Part shown: positions 46,004 to 55,320 of the stretch, piece by piece
Layout: the number at the start of each line of letters is the position of its first letter
How positions within the stretch are numbered: the first letter of the stretch is position 1
From: an uncultured Pseudomonadota bacterium
Lineage (GTDB): Bacteria > Pseudomonadota > Gammaproteobacteria > Burkholderiales > SG8-39
Assembly (NCBI GenBank): GCA_903834835.1
Contig: CAILKO010000072.1
Span: forward strand, 26,729-90,728
DNA: 64,000 nucleotides
Direction: 5' to 3'
Notes under the pieces: generated by a model
Told to the model about the DNA's origin: nothing
The model's database searches: none
The model's input: only the letters and a program-made list of their open reading frames with translations
Made by a program: the position numbers and the translations under genes

Positions 46004-46675
46004 ATGCCTGATGCGCAAATTACCGTTATTACCCCTACGACAGGTCGATCGTCGCTGCGTCAGCTGATCGATTCCGTAGATCGCGAAAATTCTTCCGGTA
46101 GTGTGTTCCACATCCTGCTTTGGGATGACTGTCGGGACACAAGCGCGCCCGATCCGCACTCCCTGGATTCCGCGAACAGAATCAACCTCGTTCTGAGCAA
46201 AGGTTTTGGGCGCAATGGCAATGCGCCCGGTTCACCGCTTAGGGCAGTCGGTTTGATGGCCGTGAACACGCCCTGGGCCACGTTTGCCGACGATGACGTT
46301 TGGTGGGATGCCGGGCATCTCACGGCTTTGGCCTCGGCCAGTCGTGGAGCCAACTGGGTTTCTACGCTGCGGACTATTTGGTCTCCAGCGGGGCAATGTC
46401 TCGGGGTGGATCGTTTCGAATCGGTTGGTGACGATCCGACTCGGGCCGTACCGTACGAGATGTGCGACAACAACTGCATAGCGTTTCGCCGGGAGTTGGG
46501 CGTAGCGGCCGCATCTCTCTACAGAGAGACGACGGACTACAACGATGACCGATTGATGTACGGCTTCCTCAAAGCAAACGCCGGATCGCGAGGGGTCACC
46601 GGGACGCCTACGGTGAATCAGATCTGTCCCGAGAAGCTGGTGGAATTCTTTCGATCGAACTGCTCAACGAACTAG
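46004..46675 (+). CDS. GT-A fold glycosyltransferase-like protein
   Basis: Protein of 223 residues with a family-2-like start (AQITVITPTTGRSSLRQLIDS) and a D-X-D-type motif in ATFADDDVWWDAGHL. A later CDNNCIAFRRELG fits an acceptor-side segment. It is shorter than usual family-2 enzymes. It begins an AT-richer patch that continues to about 50 kb. Acceptor and donor unknown. Confidence 0.7.
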   Translation: MPDAQITVITPTTGRSSLRQLIDSVDRENSSGSVFHILLWDDCRDTSAPDPHSLDSANRINLVLSKGFGRNGNAPGSPLRAVGLMAVNTPWATFADDDVWWDAGHLTALASASRGANWVSTLRTIWSPAGQCLGVDRFESVGDDPTRAVPYEMCDNNCIAFRRELGVAAASLYRETTDYNDDRLMYGFLKANAGSRGVTGTPTVNQICPEKLVEFFRSNCSTN

Positions 46676-46735
46676 ATGGCAAGCACTTTCATTGATTGAA
46701 ATCTAGGAATTTTCGATCTGTAACGTCACTGCGAC

Positions 46736-47407
46736 TCAATTGGTCAGTCCTAGAAGAGACTTTCGGATGAAAAGTGCATTTCCCCAGTGCCCGGGATGCT
46801 GAAAATGGACATCGTTGAGGGTAAATCCGACAGCCTCCAAGTGATTGCAGTAGGTCAGGAACGGAACTTGTCCCAAGTAAAGGCTCCCCCGCATGACCTC
46901 CATATAGATGTAGTTAATCTGGCTGAGCGTTGCATTCGCGCCAAGGAGAATCCGGTATTCAGCGCCCTGACAATCCATGTATAGCAAATCAAGGCACTCC
47001 AGCGCCGACTGGAATCCACGCTGTTTGAGTTGCGATGCGATGCTGTCGACGGTGGTTGAGACAAGATTGGTCGTTTCGCTGAAAGTTACTTGATCGAAGA
47101 CTTTCAGGTGTTCGTTTGGCGTGAGTATGCTGCTACTCATTCCGTCGTTGTCGGCGACGTTGAACTGGTAGGAGCGCCCTTCGACGTCAGTACACAGAGC
47201 ATTCACTGCAATGAAATTCTGGACTTTCATGCACGATTCCGCGAGCCGCTTGTAAGGGACGGGAAGTGGTTCAACAAACACACCGGCCCTCAATCCGTTA
47301 TCCACAAACTCCTGAAGTTCCTGACCGTAGCTGGCCCCGATCTGTAGTACGCCACGAGGCTTGGGAACGCCTAGTGCTGCGAGGGTTGGGAACAATTTAA
47401 AGTCCAT
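46736..47407 (-). CDS. FkbM-family methyltransferase
   Basis: SAM-dependent methyltransferase of 223 residues: GVLQIGASYGQELQEF is the SAM-binding loop, then VFVEPLPVPYKRL, and LLYMDCQGAEYRILLGA is the FkbM signature. Family members O-methylate sugars on glycans. ATG 47407 has GAGA 6 bases upstream; 47419 is an alternative. It is part of the AT-richer glycan patch. Confidence 0.82.
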   Translation of the reverse strand: MDFKLFPTLAALGVPKPRGVLQIGASYGQELQEFVDNGLRAGVFVEPLPVPYKRLAESCMKVQNFIAVNALCTDVEGRSYQFNVADNDGMSSSILTPNEHLKVFDQVTFSETTNLVSTTVDSIASQLKQRGFQSALECLDLLYMDCQGAEYRILLGANATLSQINYIYMEVMRGSLYLGQVPFLTYCNHLEAVGFTLNDVHFQHPGHWGNALFIRKSLLGLTN

Positions 47408-47520
47408 GGCATCTCTCATTACGGCCTAGGTACTGCGGTCTATCGATGGCGGCCTAGTTGTTCGGGATGGCTCGTTCCGATTCCGGAACGCGTCTATGTT
47501 TCAGGCTTTCATCATGCACA

Positions 47521-48054
47521 TTATTTGGTTCCCTTCATGTTCAGGCTGATCAGATTTCCAGCAACTCGCGTACTGCTGTGATCCCGGAACATGCCGAATT
47601 CGGGGACGCGCTGCAAGTTTTCGAAGCCTGCTTTTTCAAGAAAATCCTGCAGGATTTCTTGGGTAAACCCCGTCTTGTGAAAATCGTATGCATCAACTTG
47701 ACCTCCGAAGGTCATTTTTACAAGATCGTTCTTCAATGACAGGGGCACACTAGGGTGGACTAGCAGTTGTGAAATGATCTGAAGATCGGGAACGCTGATA
47801 AATATTTCACCACCCTTCACCAGGACTCGCCGCCATTCCTCTAGTGTTGCAAGGATTTCGGCATGGGGGAGATGCTCAAGAACATGGCTGCTATATATGG
47901 CGGTGACAGAACTGTCTGCGAAAGTAGACAGTTCTGTACAGGGGCCAACAAAGTCGACATTTGGGCCGGGCTGAATGTCGAGTATCCGCCACCCATCCAC
48001 TCGCTCCTTGCCCCCGATGTGCAATCTGATCAGATTTTCAGCCGGTCCATTCAT
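47521..48054 (-). CDS. Class I SAM-dependent methyltransferase
   Basis: Protein of 177 residues of the methyltransferase-11 type: LIRLHIGGKERVDGWRILD, then AIYSSHVLEHLPHAEI and EEWRRVLVKGGEIFISVPDL. The N-terminal glycine loop is shortened (LHIGG), as in predicted SAM-dependent enzymes of glycan clusters. Substrate unknown. It shares design with the gene at 49061-49636. Confidence 0.75.
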   Translation of the reverse strand: MNGPAENLIRLHIGGKERVDGWRILDIQPGPNVDFVGPCTELSTFADSSVTAIYSSHVLEHLPHAEILATLEEWRRVLVKGGEIFISVPDLQIISQLLVHPSVPLSLKNDLVKMTFGGQVDAYDFHKTGFTQEILQDFLEKAGFENLQRVPEFGMFRDHSSTRVAGNLISLNMKGTK

Positions 48055-48157
48055 CTTGTCGGAAGTCTAACGCGCTGCAGAGTTTGGCCCCTACATGAGG
48101 CAGGCCGGCCACAGATTGACCAAGCGAAATAGATGCCGTACTCAGCATCGCAGGTGG

Positions 48158-49030
48158 TCACAAGAAGTTCCCTTCTCGATGTTCGTCAATGAACCGTACG
48201 TTTGCACTGGATATTGCATTCAGGGAATCATGTAACTCTGATTGAGAAGATTGACTTCGGAGGGTCGCCGCAATGCGAGAAAGGCGTTCAAGGTAGTCGG
48301 CAGATGAAAAACTCGGTTCCTCCCCCCGGGCGTTATGAGGTGAAGACAGGATTTCTGACAGAAACAGCAAGCCCTTTTGTACCCAGAGGTCTTCATTCCA
48401 TCTTTCTGTGTGGGACAGATGGAATACGCTCTTCTCCCGTATCTTGCGTACGCGAATACCATTCATGATCATATGAATGGGGAAAAAGTGATCCCACCAG
48501 GGGGCGCCAAATATGAAGTCTCGGCTTGTGTATCGATTTAGATCGCCTGTGTGGAATACGAAGAAATCGTAGCCATGAAAGTACTCGGTTCCTGAATTCT
48601 TTAAATCGGGGGACTGAAGGTCAATACGCTTTGCGATCAAGCACTCCCCAGGTTTAATTTGCCGGATTCGGCTTTGCGTTTCCGCACTAAGATTCAGCAC
48701 GATGTCTGCGTTCGTGATCGCGACGAGTCCATCAGTGATACGCCGGGCGGCGTCCAGCATATCGTGCAAATAGACGTGGGGCTTCCCGGTCGTCGCACGC
48801 GCAGTGCGGTCGACGGAAATGAATTTAATTCCTTTCAGGTCTTCTGGAATTTCATCAATTTCGTCGTTTGCATTGAGGCTGATAGGCTCGAATCCTGACT
48901 GTATCCAGGACCGCTGGCAGGCCAGCGCGTATTCACTGCCGATATCTGCTCCGTCGGCGCTGATCCGCTTCATTGATTGGGGCAACGAAGTTATCAGAGG
49001 CAGCTGACTCACGGAAGAGGAATAGATCAT
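48158..49030 (-). CDS. Glycosyltransferase-like protein of glycan cluster
   Basis: Protein of 290 residues. I do not recognise a named family. The layout (CQRSWIQSGFEPISLNAND near the N-terminus, then GLVAITNADIVL with an N-A-D in the position of a D-X-D motif, and DFFVFHTGDL, FGAPWWDHFFP) is like GT-A fold transferases found in capsule and O-antigen loci. No membrane helix. It lies between two methyltransferase genes in the same direction. Confidence 0.6.
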   Translation of the reverse strand: MIYSSSVSQLPLITSLPQSMKRISADGADIGSEYALACQRSWIQSGFEPISLNANDEIDEIPEDLKGIKFISVDRTARATTGKPHVYLHDMLDAARRITDGLVAITNADIVLNLSAETQSRIRQIKPGECLIAKRIDLQSPDLKNSGTEYFHGYDFFVFHTGDLNRYTSRDFIFGAPWWDHFFPIHMIMNGIRVRKIREKSVFHLSHTERWNEDLWVQKGLLFLSEILSSPHNARGEEPSFSSADYLERLSRIAATLRSQSSQSELHDSLNAISSANVRFIDEHREGNFL

Positions 49031-49060
49031 GCCATTGTCATTCGTAGGTTGGGCTCGATT

Positions 49061-49636
49061 TTATGGGTCTGCGACAACACGACTTTGCGATCTATGGGTT
49101 TGCTCTTCAAGTGTCGGATTGCTCCCGTGCAGACGTGTCGCACGGCTCTCGGCAATGAGCGCACGCGCGACATGGCCAATCCTTGGGACGATATAGTCTT
49201 CGTTGACGATTTCAGGTGCTTTCAGAAAATCTGCCATTGAGCCGCCGCTGTAGTTGCGAACGGTCTGGTCATACATTTCAAGCATGATCCAGTCATAGTT
49301 CGCTTCGGTGCGAGCACTCGGATTCTCCAGGCAGTCGCGCAAATGAGAGAGATATTCTCGGGCAATGCTTTCGAGGTCTGGCACGACAACTCTCAGCGTC
49401 CCGCCGGGTGTGAGTACTCGAAAGCATTCCAGAAGAAATGCAGTCGCCTCGTTCTTCGGAAAATGCTCAAGGACTTGAGAATGATAAACAACATCGAATC
49501 GGCCTGATGAAAATGGAATGCCGTCTAGCAGATTGCACGCCTGAACATGAGGGCTATGCGATCGCATGTCGATGTTTACCCATGCGGGGTGATATTTTGA
49601 CCCACAGCCAATATTGAGGTAATTGACCTTATCCAT
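49061..49636 (-). CDS. Class I SAM-dependent methyltransferase
   Basis: Protein of 191 residues: VNYLNIGCGSKYHPAWVNID is the SAM loop, VVYHSQVLEHFPKNEA and ECFRVLTPGGTLRVVVPDLE follow. It is paralogous in plan to the gene at 47521-48054. ATG 49636 is preferred; the frame is open to a TTG at 49672. It is the first gene of the minus-strand glycan set. Confidence 0.78.
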   Translation of the reverse strand: MDKVNYLNIGCGSKYHPAWVNIDMRSHSPHVQACNLLDGIPFSSGRFDVVYHSQVLEHFPKNEATAFLLECFRVLTPGGTLRVVVPDLESIAREYLSHLRDCLENPSARTEANYDWIMLEMYDQTVRNYSGGSMADFLKAPEIVNEDYIVPRIGHVARALIAESRATRLHGSNPTLEEQTHRSQSRVVADP

Positions 49637-49672
49637 ATTCTCGGAGTACATGAGGGAGGGTATGTAAGCCAA

Positions 49673-50046
49673 AATTCACGCTATCCGAGCCTCCATGCTA
49701 TTGGGTGCTTTGGCAAATGGATTGCGGGTCGCTACCAGCGGGTTCCATGTGCGTTGTACGCGCTCAGTCATACGATCATACGGACAAAACCGTGCTCCCG
49801 GTCCATGGCCTGTGCGATGACGGAGTCAATCGTTGACGATCAGCAGACATTGGCTGTACAGCAGCTTTACGTTTTGTCGCGTGCACGGATTGCCAATCTA
49901 GGATCGATGGCAGTATATCGGCTAACAATCGCTGAATTACGCAGTCGAAGATAACCTCACACCGATGCTGTTGCGGTGACCGGTGCACAGGACGTACGAG
50001 CGCATGAGAGAAATGATATGCAGGTAGAACCCGGAGATCCGCAAGC
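49673..50046. other. Intergenic region without a convincing gene
   Basis: This 374-base divergent gap between the AT-richer glycan set and the aminotransferase is itself relatively AT-rich. A 66-codon plus-strand frame (49754-49954) shows no protein-like features. It must contain promoters for both directions but none is clear. I see no tRNA, repeat or transposase remnant. Confidence 0.5.
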
Positions 50047-51162
50047 ATGAGCATTCCGCTTCTTGTGCCGAGAATTCCAACGGTGGATCGCGTCCTCGGT
50101 TATCTGAGGATGATAGACGAGGCTGCCTGGTACACCAATTTCGGTCCGCTGGTGCGCAGGCTGGAGAAGCGCCTCGCGGACACGCTCGATATCGAGGCCG
50201 AGCAGCTTGTCACCGTGTCGAACGCGACGCTCGGTCTCGAGGTCGCGTTGATGGCGCTGCGTCTGCCGCGCGGCGCGCGGGTGATGGTTCCCTCGTTCAC
50301 GTTCGTGGCGACGGCCTGCGCGATCGAGCGGGCGGGCTATGTTCCGGTGATGGCCGATGTGCATCCGGGCATGTGGACGCTGACGCCGGAGATTGCGCTG
50401 CGCGCGATGGCGGACGCGCCGGTGGATGCGGTGATGCCGGTGAGCACTTTCGGTAACGCGCTGGATCCGGATGCGTGGGGCGCGTTCGCGAGGCAGACCG
50501 GTCTGCCGGTGGTGATCGATGCAGCGGGCGCGTTCGGAAACCAGAAGCTGGCGCCGGGTCTCGCGGCGGTGTTCAGCATGCACGCGACCAAGGCGCTCGG
50601 GATCGGCGAGGGCGGGTTCGTGGCCTGCCATGACGAAGCCTATATCCACCGCGTGCGGCAGCTGACGAACTTCGGCATCGACGTGTCCACCGGCATCGTC
50701 GAACAGTCCGGCACCAATGCGAAGCTGAGCGAATATCACGCCGCCGTCGGACTGGTGGCGCTCGACGACTGGTCCGAGAACAGCCTGCTGCGACGCGGCG
50801 TGGACGCCTTGTACCGCTCGGCACTCGCGCGGCACTGCCCGGGAGTCACCCTGCAGAGCAGACCGGCCGAGGGCACCTACACCATCCAGTGCGTGCGCCT
50901 GCCGGACGGCGCCCGACCGGCAGAGGTCGGAAGAATCCTCGGCGAGGCCGGGATCGGGACGCGGTCCTGGTACACGCCCCTGCTGCACCAGCATCCGGCG
51001 TTCTCCGCCTATCCGCAGGCCGGCGCGCTAGTCGAAGCCGGGCATCTGGCCGGAACGACGATCGGACTGCCCTTCTATGCAGAACTGGACGCAGCCCTGA
51101 TCGAGAAGGTGGCGGGCGCGCTTGCTACGGCGATCGGCAGGAGCGGCGGCAGCGCAGGATAA
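50047..51162 (+). CDS. DegT/DnrJ/EryC1-family sugar aminotransferase
   Basis: PLP enzyme of 371 residues that aminates keto sugars bound to nucleotides. TVSNATLGLEVALMALRLP, PSFTFVATACAIERAGY and FSMHATKALGIGEGGF, where the Lys binds PLP, are family hallmarks. The product sugar would be used in a surface glycan. It is convergent with the NeuD-like acyltransferase gene, 18 bases apart, and the two may act in sequence (amination then acylation). Confidence 0.88.
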   Translation: MSIPLLVPRIPTVDRVLGYLRMIDEAAWYTNFGPLVRRLEKRLADTLDIEAEQLVTVSNATLGLEVALMALRLPRGARVMVPSFTFVATACAIERAGYVPVMADVHPGMWTLTPEIALRAMADAPVDAVMPVSTFGNALDPDAWGAFARQTGLPVVIDAAGAFGNQKLAPGLAAVFSMHATKALGIGEGGFVACHDEAYIHRVRQLTNFGIDVSTGIVEQSGTNAKLSEYHAAVGLVALDDWSENSLLRRGVDALYRSALARHCPGVTLQSRPAEGTYTIQCVRLPDGARPAEVGRILGEAGIGTRSWYTPLLHQHPAFSAYPQAGALVEAGHLAGTTIGLPFYAELDAALIEKVAGALATAIGRSGGSAG

Positions 51163-51179
51163 GCGCCGGGTCGGTCTGA

Positions 51180-51821
51180 TCAGCCGGCGCGATCGCGCGC
51201 CGGGATGCCGGTCACCGTACGTCCGGGGGCGACATCCCGAGTCACCACGGCACCGGCACCGACGACGGCCCAGTCTCCGAGCCGCAGGCCTTCCAGCACG
51301 CTTGCATTCGATCCGACGAGTGTTCCCTCGCCGAGGCGCGTATCGCCGCTGACGGTGGCTGCGGGCATGATGGAAACGAACGACGACAGGATCGCGTCGT
51401 GGCCGATCCCCACCATGTGGCTGACATAACAGTGATCGCCGACCGTCACCTTCGGCGACAGCCGGGTCCCGCCGAGGATCACGGTTCCGGCGCCGACCGT
51501 GCTCCCGGTCCCCAGGTGCGCATCGGGATGGACCAGCGTGGCGTAGTGGCGGATGTGCGGCGCGATGCGTGCCACCAGCGCGGAACGCGGGCGGGGATAG
51601 CCCGCTGCGACAACAACGTGGGCGCGTAAACCCTCCAGACGGTCCAGGCCGCCCAGATACTCGGCTCTGCCGGCGAAGCGCTCCGGCACAGAGGGCGGCT
51701 GATCGGCCACCAGTCCGATGAGATTCCATCGGGCGCCATCCGCGACCAAGTCCTCGACCAGGCCGACAACATCGCTTGCGTGGCCCGCGGCACCTACGAT
51801 GACGAGATCGGTCGTGTGCAT
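51180..51821 (-). CDS. NeuD-like sugar O/N-acyltransferase
   Basis: Protein of 213 residues with an N-terminal Rossmann part (LVIVGAAGHASDVVGLVED) and a C-terminal left-handed beta-helix of hexapeptide repeats (VHPDAHLGTGSTVGAGTVIL, GDHCYVSHMVGIGHDA), ending in the VVTRDVAPGRTVTGIPAR pattern. This matches NeuD/PglD-type acetyltransferases acting on aminosugars. It is the last gene of the rml operon, 18 bases after rmlD. Confidence 0.87.
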   Translation of the reverse strand: MHTTDLVIVGAAGHASDVVGLVEDLVADGARWNLIGLVADQPPSVPERFAGRAEYLGGLDRLEGLRAHVVVAAGYPRPRSALVARIAPHIRHYATLVHPDAHLGTGSTVGAGTVILGGTRLSPKVTVGDHCYVSHMVGIGHDAILSSFVSIMPAATVSGDTRLGEGTLVGSNASVLEGLRLGDWAVVGAGAVVTRDVAPGRTVTGIPARDRAG

Positions 51822-51839
51822 GCTTACAACCTCGATTTT

Positions 51840-52733
51840 CTAGCGGCGCTGCCGCTTCAAAGTTTCCTCGACACAGGCATTCACGCTGTGCTGCCAGGGC
51901 CGGCTTTCCAGGTTCAGCAGGCGTTCCGCCTTCGCAAGCTTGAACACCGAATTAGGCGGTCTGCGCGTGCGCGACCCGTACTCGGCGGCGGTGACGGGCA
52001 CGCGTCGTGCCCTGACATCGATGTCGTGTGCGGCAAGTGACTCGGCGATGGCGCTCGCGTAGTCAAACCAGCTGGTGCTGCCCGAGGCGGCGACGTTGAA
52101 GATGCCGGCGGGTTCCGGTTCTCCTGCATCCTGCATGCCGTCCTCCAGCACCCGCAGCGTCGCCGTCGCCACTTCACGGCTCCAGGTCGGCGCGCCGACC
52201 TGGTCATCGACAATGCGCAGCTCGCCCGCGCGCTGCAGCCGCTCAAGCATGGTGAGCAGGAAGTTCCGCCCGTGAGAGGCGTAGAGCCAGCTCGTTCGGA
52301 AGATCAGGTGACGCGCGCAGGCCGCCTGTACCGCGCGCTCGCCGGCAAGCTTGGTGCGGCCGTAGGCATTGACCGGATTCGGCGTGTCCGCTTCCTCGTA
52401 CGGCCCGGGCTTGGTGCCGTCGAACACGTAGTCGGTGGAGTAATGCACGATGCGTGCGCCGAGCCGGGCCGCTTCCTCGGCCAGGATACCCGGCGCGATC
52501 GCGTTCACGCGATGCGCAAGCGCTTCTTCCTCTTCGGCGCGATCCACCTCGGTCCAGGCCGCCGCATTGACGATGACATGCGGACGGAACTCGCGCACGC
52601 AGGCGACGATCCGGTCGGGCGAGGCGAGATTAAGCCCCTGGCGGTCGTACGCGGCGAGCGTGCCGAGCGGCGCGAGTGCCTGCGCAAGTTCCCGGCCGAG
52701 CATGCCGTAGCAACCGGTGAGCAGGATCCTCAC
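51840..52733 (-). CDS. rmlD: dTDP-4-dehydrorhamnose reductase
   Basis: Final enzyme of dTDP-L-rhamnose synthesis, 297 residues. NAD(P)-binding loop LLTGCYGMLGRELAQAL and the catalytic YGRTKLAGE (Tyr-X3-Lys) are present, with YVFDGTKPGPYEE before it. The GTG start at 52733 overlaps the rmlC stop (GTGA). The frame runs upstream to 52946 but that part is a shadow of rmlC. Confidence 0.95.
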   Translation of the reverse strand: MRILLTGCYGMLGRELAQALAPLGTLAAYDRQGLNLASPDRIVACVREFRPHVIVNAAAWTEVDRAEEEEALAHRVNAIAPGILAEEAARLGARIVHYSTDYVFDGTKPGPYEEADTPNPVNAYGRTKLAGERAVQAACARHLIFRTSWLYASHGRNFLLTMLERLQRAGELRIVDDQVGAPTWSREVATATLRVLEDGMQDAGEPEPAGIFNVAASGSTSWFDYASAIAESLAAHDIDVRARRVPVTAAEYGSRTRRPPNSVFKLAKAERLLNLESRPWQHSVNACVEETLKRQRR

Positions 52734-53275
52734 GCGTAGGTCTCCGCCTCCTGGAACGGCAGGCCACGGTGGTCTTTCTCGGCCAGTACCGGCTCGCCCG
52801 CGAGCGGCCAGGGGATGGCGAGCGTGGCGTCGTTCCACAGCAGGGTACGTTCGGCCGAGGCATCCCAGTAATCGGTGGTCTTGTAGAGGATGTCCGCGGA
52901 TTCGGACAGGACGCAGAAGCCGTGCGCGAAGCCGGGCGGTATCCACATCTGGCGATGTGATTCGGCCTGCAGCAGCACGCCGACCCAGCGTCCGAACGTG
53001 GGCGAACTGCGACGCAGATCGACCGCCACATCGTAGACCTCGCCCGCGAGCACACGCACGAGCTTCCCCTGGGGTTGGCGGATCTGGTAGTGGAGGCCGC
53101 GCAGCACGCCGCGGCCGGAGCGCGAGACGTTGTCTTGCACGAATTCCGGGTCGAGCCCGGTCCGCTCGCGCAGGTCGCGCCGGTTGTAGGACTCGTAGAA
53201 ATGGCCGCGTGCGTCGCCGTAGACCCTCGGTTCCAGGATCAGCACATCGGGTATCGCGGTCGGTGTGACCTTCAT
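52730..53275 (-). CDS. rmlC: dTDP-4-dehydrorhamnose 3,5-epimerase
   Basis: Cupin-fold epimerase of 181 residues: VLILEPRVYGDARGHFYESY, then RGVLRGLHYQ with the catalytic His, YDVAVDLRRSSPTFG and PPGFAHGFCVLSE. It starts one base after the rmlA stop. Confidence 0.95.
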   Translation of the reverse strand: MKVTPTAIPDVLILEPRVYGDARGHFYESYNRRDLRERTGLDPEFVQDNVSRSGRGVLRGLHYQIRQPQGKLVRVLAGEVYDVAVDLRRSSPTFGRWVGVLLQAESHRQMWIPPGFAHGFCVLSESADILYKTTDYWDASAERTLLWNDATLAIPWPLAGEPVLAEKDHRGLPFQEAETYA

Positions 53276-53276
53276 G

Positions 53277-54152
53277 TCAGCGTGTGCGTTCGGCAAGCAA
53301 CCGCAGAAGGTATTGGCCATAGCTGCCCTTCGCGAGCGGCCGCGCGAGGCGCTCAAGCTGGTCTGCTCCGATATAGCCCTGGCTGAACGCAATTTCCTCC
53401 GGACAGGCGATCTTCAGGCCCTGGCGCCGTTCGACGATTTCGATGAACTGCGAGGCCTCGCGCAGCGATTCGTGCGTGCCGGTATCCAGCCACGCAAACC
53501 CACGGCCCATGGGGATGACGTTCAGGTCACCCATCGCCAGGTAATGCCGGTTCACATCGGTGATCTCGAGTTCGCCGCGGGCTGAGGGCTTCAGGGCGGC
53601 GGCGATGTCGACGACGCGGTTGTCATAGAAGTAAAGGCCGACCACCGCATGGCGTGATTTCGGCTGCGCGGGCTTTTCCTCCAGGCTGATTGCATGGCCG
53701 GCGGCATTGAACTCCACGACGCCATAGCGCTCGGGGTCGCTGACGGGATAGGCGAACACGGTTGCCCCCTGGGTGCGGCTGGAGGCGGCACGCAGGATGG
53801 CGGTGAGTTCATGTCCGTAGAACACGTTGTCGCCGAGCACGAGCGCGACGGGGTCCGGCCCGATGAAGTCACGCCCGATGGTGAAGGCCTGGGCGAGGCC
53901 GTCGGGCGAGGGCTGCACAGCGTACTGCAATGTGAGTCCCCACTGCGATCCGTCGCCCAGCAGCTGCTCGAAGCGGCCGATATCCTGCGGCGTGGAGATG
54001 AGCAGGATTTCGCGTATGCCGGCGAGCATCAGCGTGCTGAGCGGGTAATACACCATCGGTTTGTCGTAGACCGGGAGCAGCTGCTTCGAGATCACCTGGG
54101 TCACGGGATGCAGCCGGGTGCCGGAGCCGCCGGCGAGGATGATGCCTTTCAT
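53277..54152 (-). CDS. rmlA: Glucose-1-phosphate thymidylyltransferase
   Basis: First enzyme of the pathway, 291 residues, joining glucose 1-phosphate and dTTP. The nucleotide loop is [14 protein letters not shown], followed by [18 protein letters not shown] (substrate Lys) and [13 protein letters not shown] overlaps the rmlB stop (ATGA). Confidence 0.96.
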   Translation of the reverse strand: MKGIILAGGSGTRLHPVTQVISKQLLPVYDKPMVYYPLSTLMLAGIREILLISTPQDIGRFEQLLGDGSQWGLTLQYAVQPSPDGLAQAFTIGRDFIGPDPVALVLGDNVFYGHELTAILRAASSRTQGATVFAYPVSDPERYGVVEFNAAGHAISLEEKPAQPKSRHAVVGLYFYDNRVVDIAAALKPSARGELEITDVNRHYLAMGDLNVIPMGRGFAWLDTGTHESLREASQFIEIVERRQGLKIACPEEIAFSQGYIGADQLERLARPLAKGSYGQYLLRLLAERTR

Positions 54153-55225
54153 GTTCTTTCCGCCTCTGGCCGCCGGCCGTAGTTGAGTCCCACCCAGTCG
54201 CGGTAGGAGCCGTTCACGATGTCGGCCACCCAGCCGGGGTTCTCCAGATACCAGGCGACGGTGCGCCGCAGTCCGGTGGCGAAGGTCTCGGCGGGCGCCC
54301 AGCCGAGTTCCTGCCGCATGCGCCCGGCATCGATCGCGTAGCGGCGGTCGTGCCCGGGCCGATCAGCCACAAAGCGGATCAGGTCCGCATAGTGGCCGGT
54401 CGCAGGCGGCTGTACGCGCTGCAGTTCATCGCACAGCGTGTGCACCAGATCGAGGTTCGCGATTTCGTTTGCGCCGCCGATGCAGTAGGTGCTGCCGGGG
54501 CGGCCGGCCGCGAGCACGCGCTCGAGTGCCAGGCAGTGGTCGTCCACGTACAGCCAGTCGCGCACGTTCAGTCCGTCGCCATAGACGGGCAGCGGCTCGC
54601 CCGCGAGCGCGCGGTGAATCATGAGCGGGATCAGCTTCTCGGGAAACTGCCGCGGGCCGTAGTTGTTCGAGCAATTGGTGGTGATCACCGGCAGACCATG
54701 GGTGTGCGCATAGGCGCGCGCGAAATGATCGGCCGCGGCCTTGGAGGCGCTGTAGGGGCTGTTCGGCGCATAGGCGGTGGACTCCGAAAACGGCGCCTCG
54801 TCCGCTTCCAGGGACCCGTAGACCTCGTCGGTGGAAACATTAACGAAGCGGAACGCGTCGCGCTCCGAGGCGGCGAGACCCTTCCAGTAGGCGAGCGCCT
54901 CATCCAGCAGGGTGAAGGTGCCGACCACGTTCGATTCGACGAATTCGCCCGGGGCATGGATGGAGCGGTCCACATGGCTTTCGGCCGCAAAGTGCAGCAC
55001 GGCGCGCGGGCGATGGGTGGAAAAGAGCCGGGCGACCAGCGCGCGATCGCGGATGTCACCGTGCACGAACACGTGGCGCGCGTCGTCCGCAAGCGAGGCG
55101 AGGCTTGCGAGATTGCCCGCGTAGCTCAGCTTGTCCAGGTTGAGCACCGGCTCGCTGTTCCTGCCGAGCCAGGACAGGATGAAGTTCGCGCCGATGAAAC
55201 CGGCGCCGCCGGTGACGAGAATCAT
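54149..55225 (-). CDS. rmlB: dTDP-glucose 4,6-dehydratase
   Basis: Second enzyme of the pathway, 358 residues. NAD-binding [10 protein letters not shown], the catalytic STDEVYG with Asp-Glu, and YSASKAAAD with Tyr-X3-Lys are present. It heads the minus-strand rmlBACD-neuD operon. The third TAGTAAC palindrome lies about 60 bases upstream of its start. Confidence 0.96.
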   Translation of the reverse strand: MILVTGGAGFIGANFILSWLGRNSEPVLNLDKLSYAGNLASLASLADDARHVFVHGDIRDRALVARLFSTHRPRAVLHFAAESHVDRSIHAPGEFVESNVVGTFTLLDEALAYWKGLAASERDAFRFVNVSTDEVYGSLEADEAPFSESTAYAPNSPYSASKAAADHFARAYAHTHGLPVITTNCSNNYGPRQFPEKLIPLMIHRALAGEPLPVYGDGLNVRDWLYVDDHCLALERVLAAGRPGSTYCIGGANEIANLDLVHTLCDELQRVQPPATGHYADLIRFVADRPGHDRRYAIDAGRMRQELGWAPAETFATGLRRTVAWYLENPGWVADIVNGSYRDWVGLNYGRRPEAERT

Positions 55226-55283
55226 GCGTCAGGGGCGGCGCAGCGTGCCGACAGGGGAGGAAAATCCGCGCATCGGCCAATAT

Positions 55284-55305
55284 TTAGTAACATATATGTT
55301 ACTAA
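55284..55305. promoter_or_regulatory. Perfect palindrome, core TAGTAAC-N6-GTTACTA (site 3)
   Basis: 22-bp perfect palindrome TTAGTAACATA / TATGTTACTAA in the 95-base gap between the HMW1C-like gene and rmlB. It is in a position to act on the rmlB promoter. Confidence 0.75.
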
Positions 55306-55320
55306 CATTCTCATGGCGGT

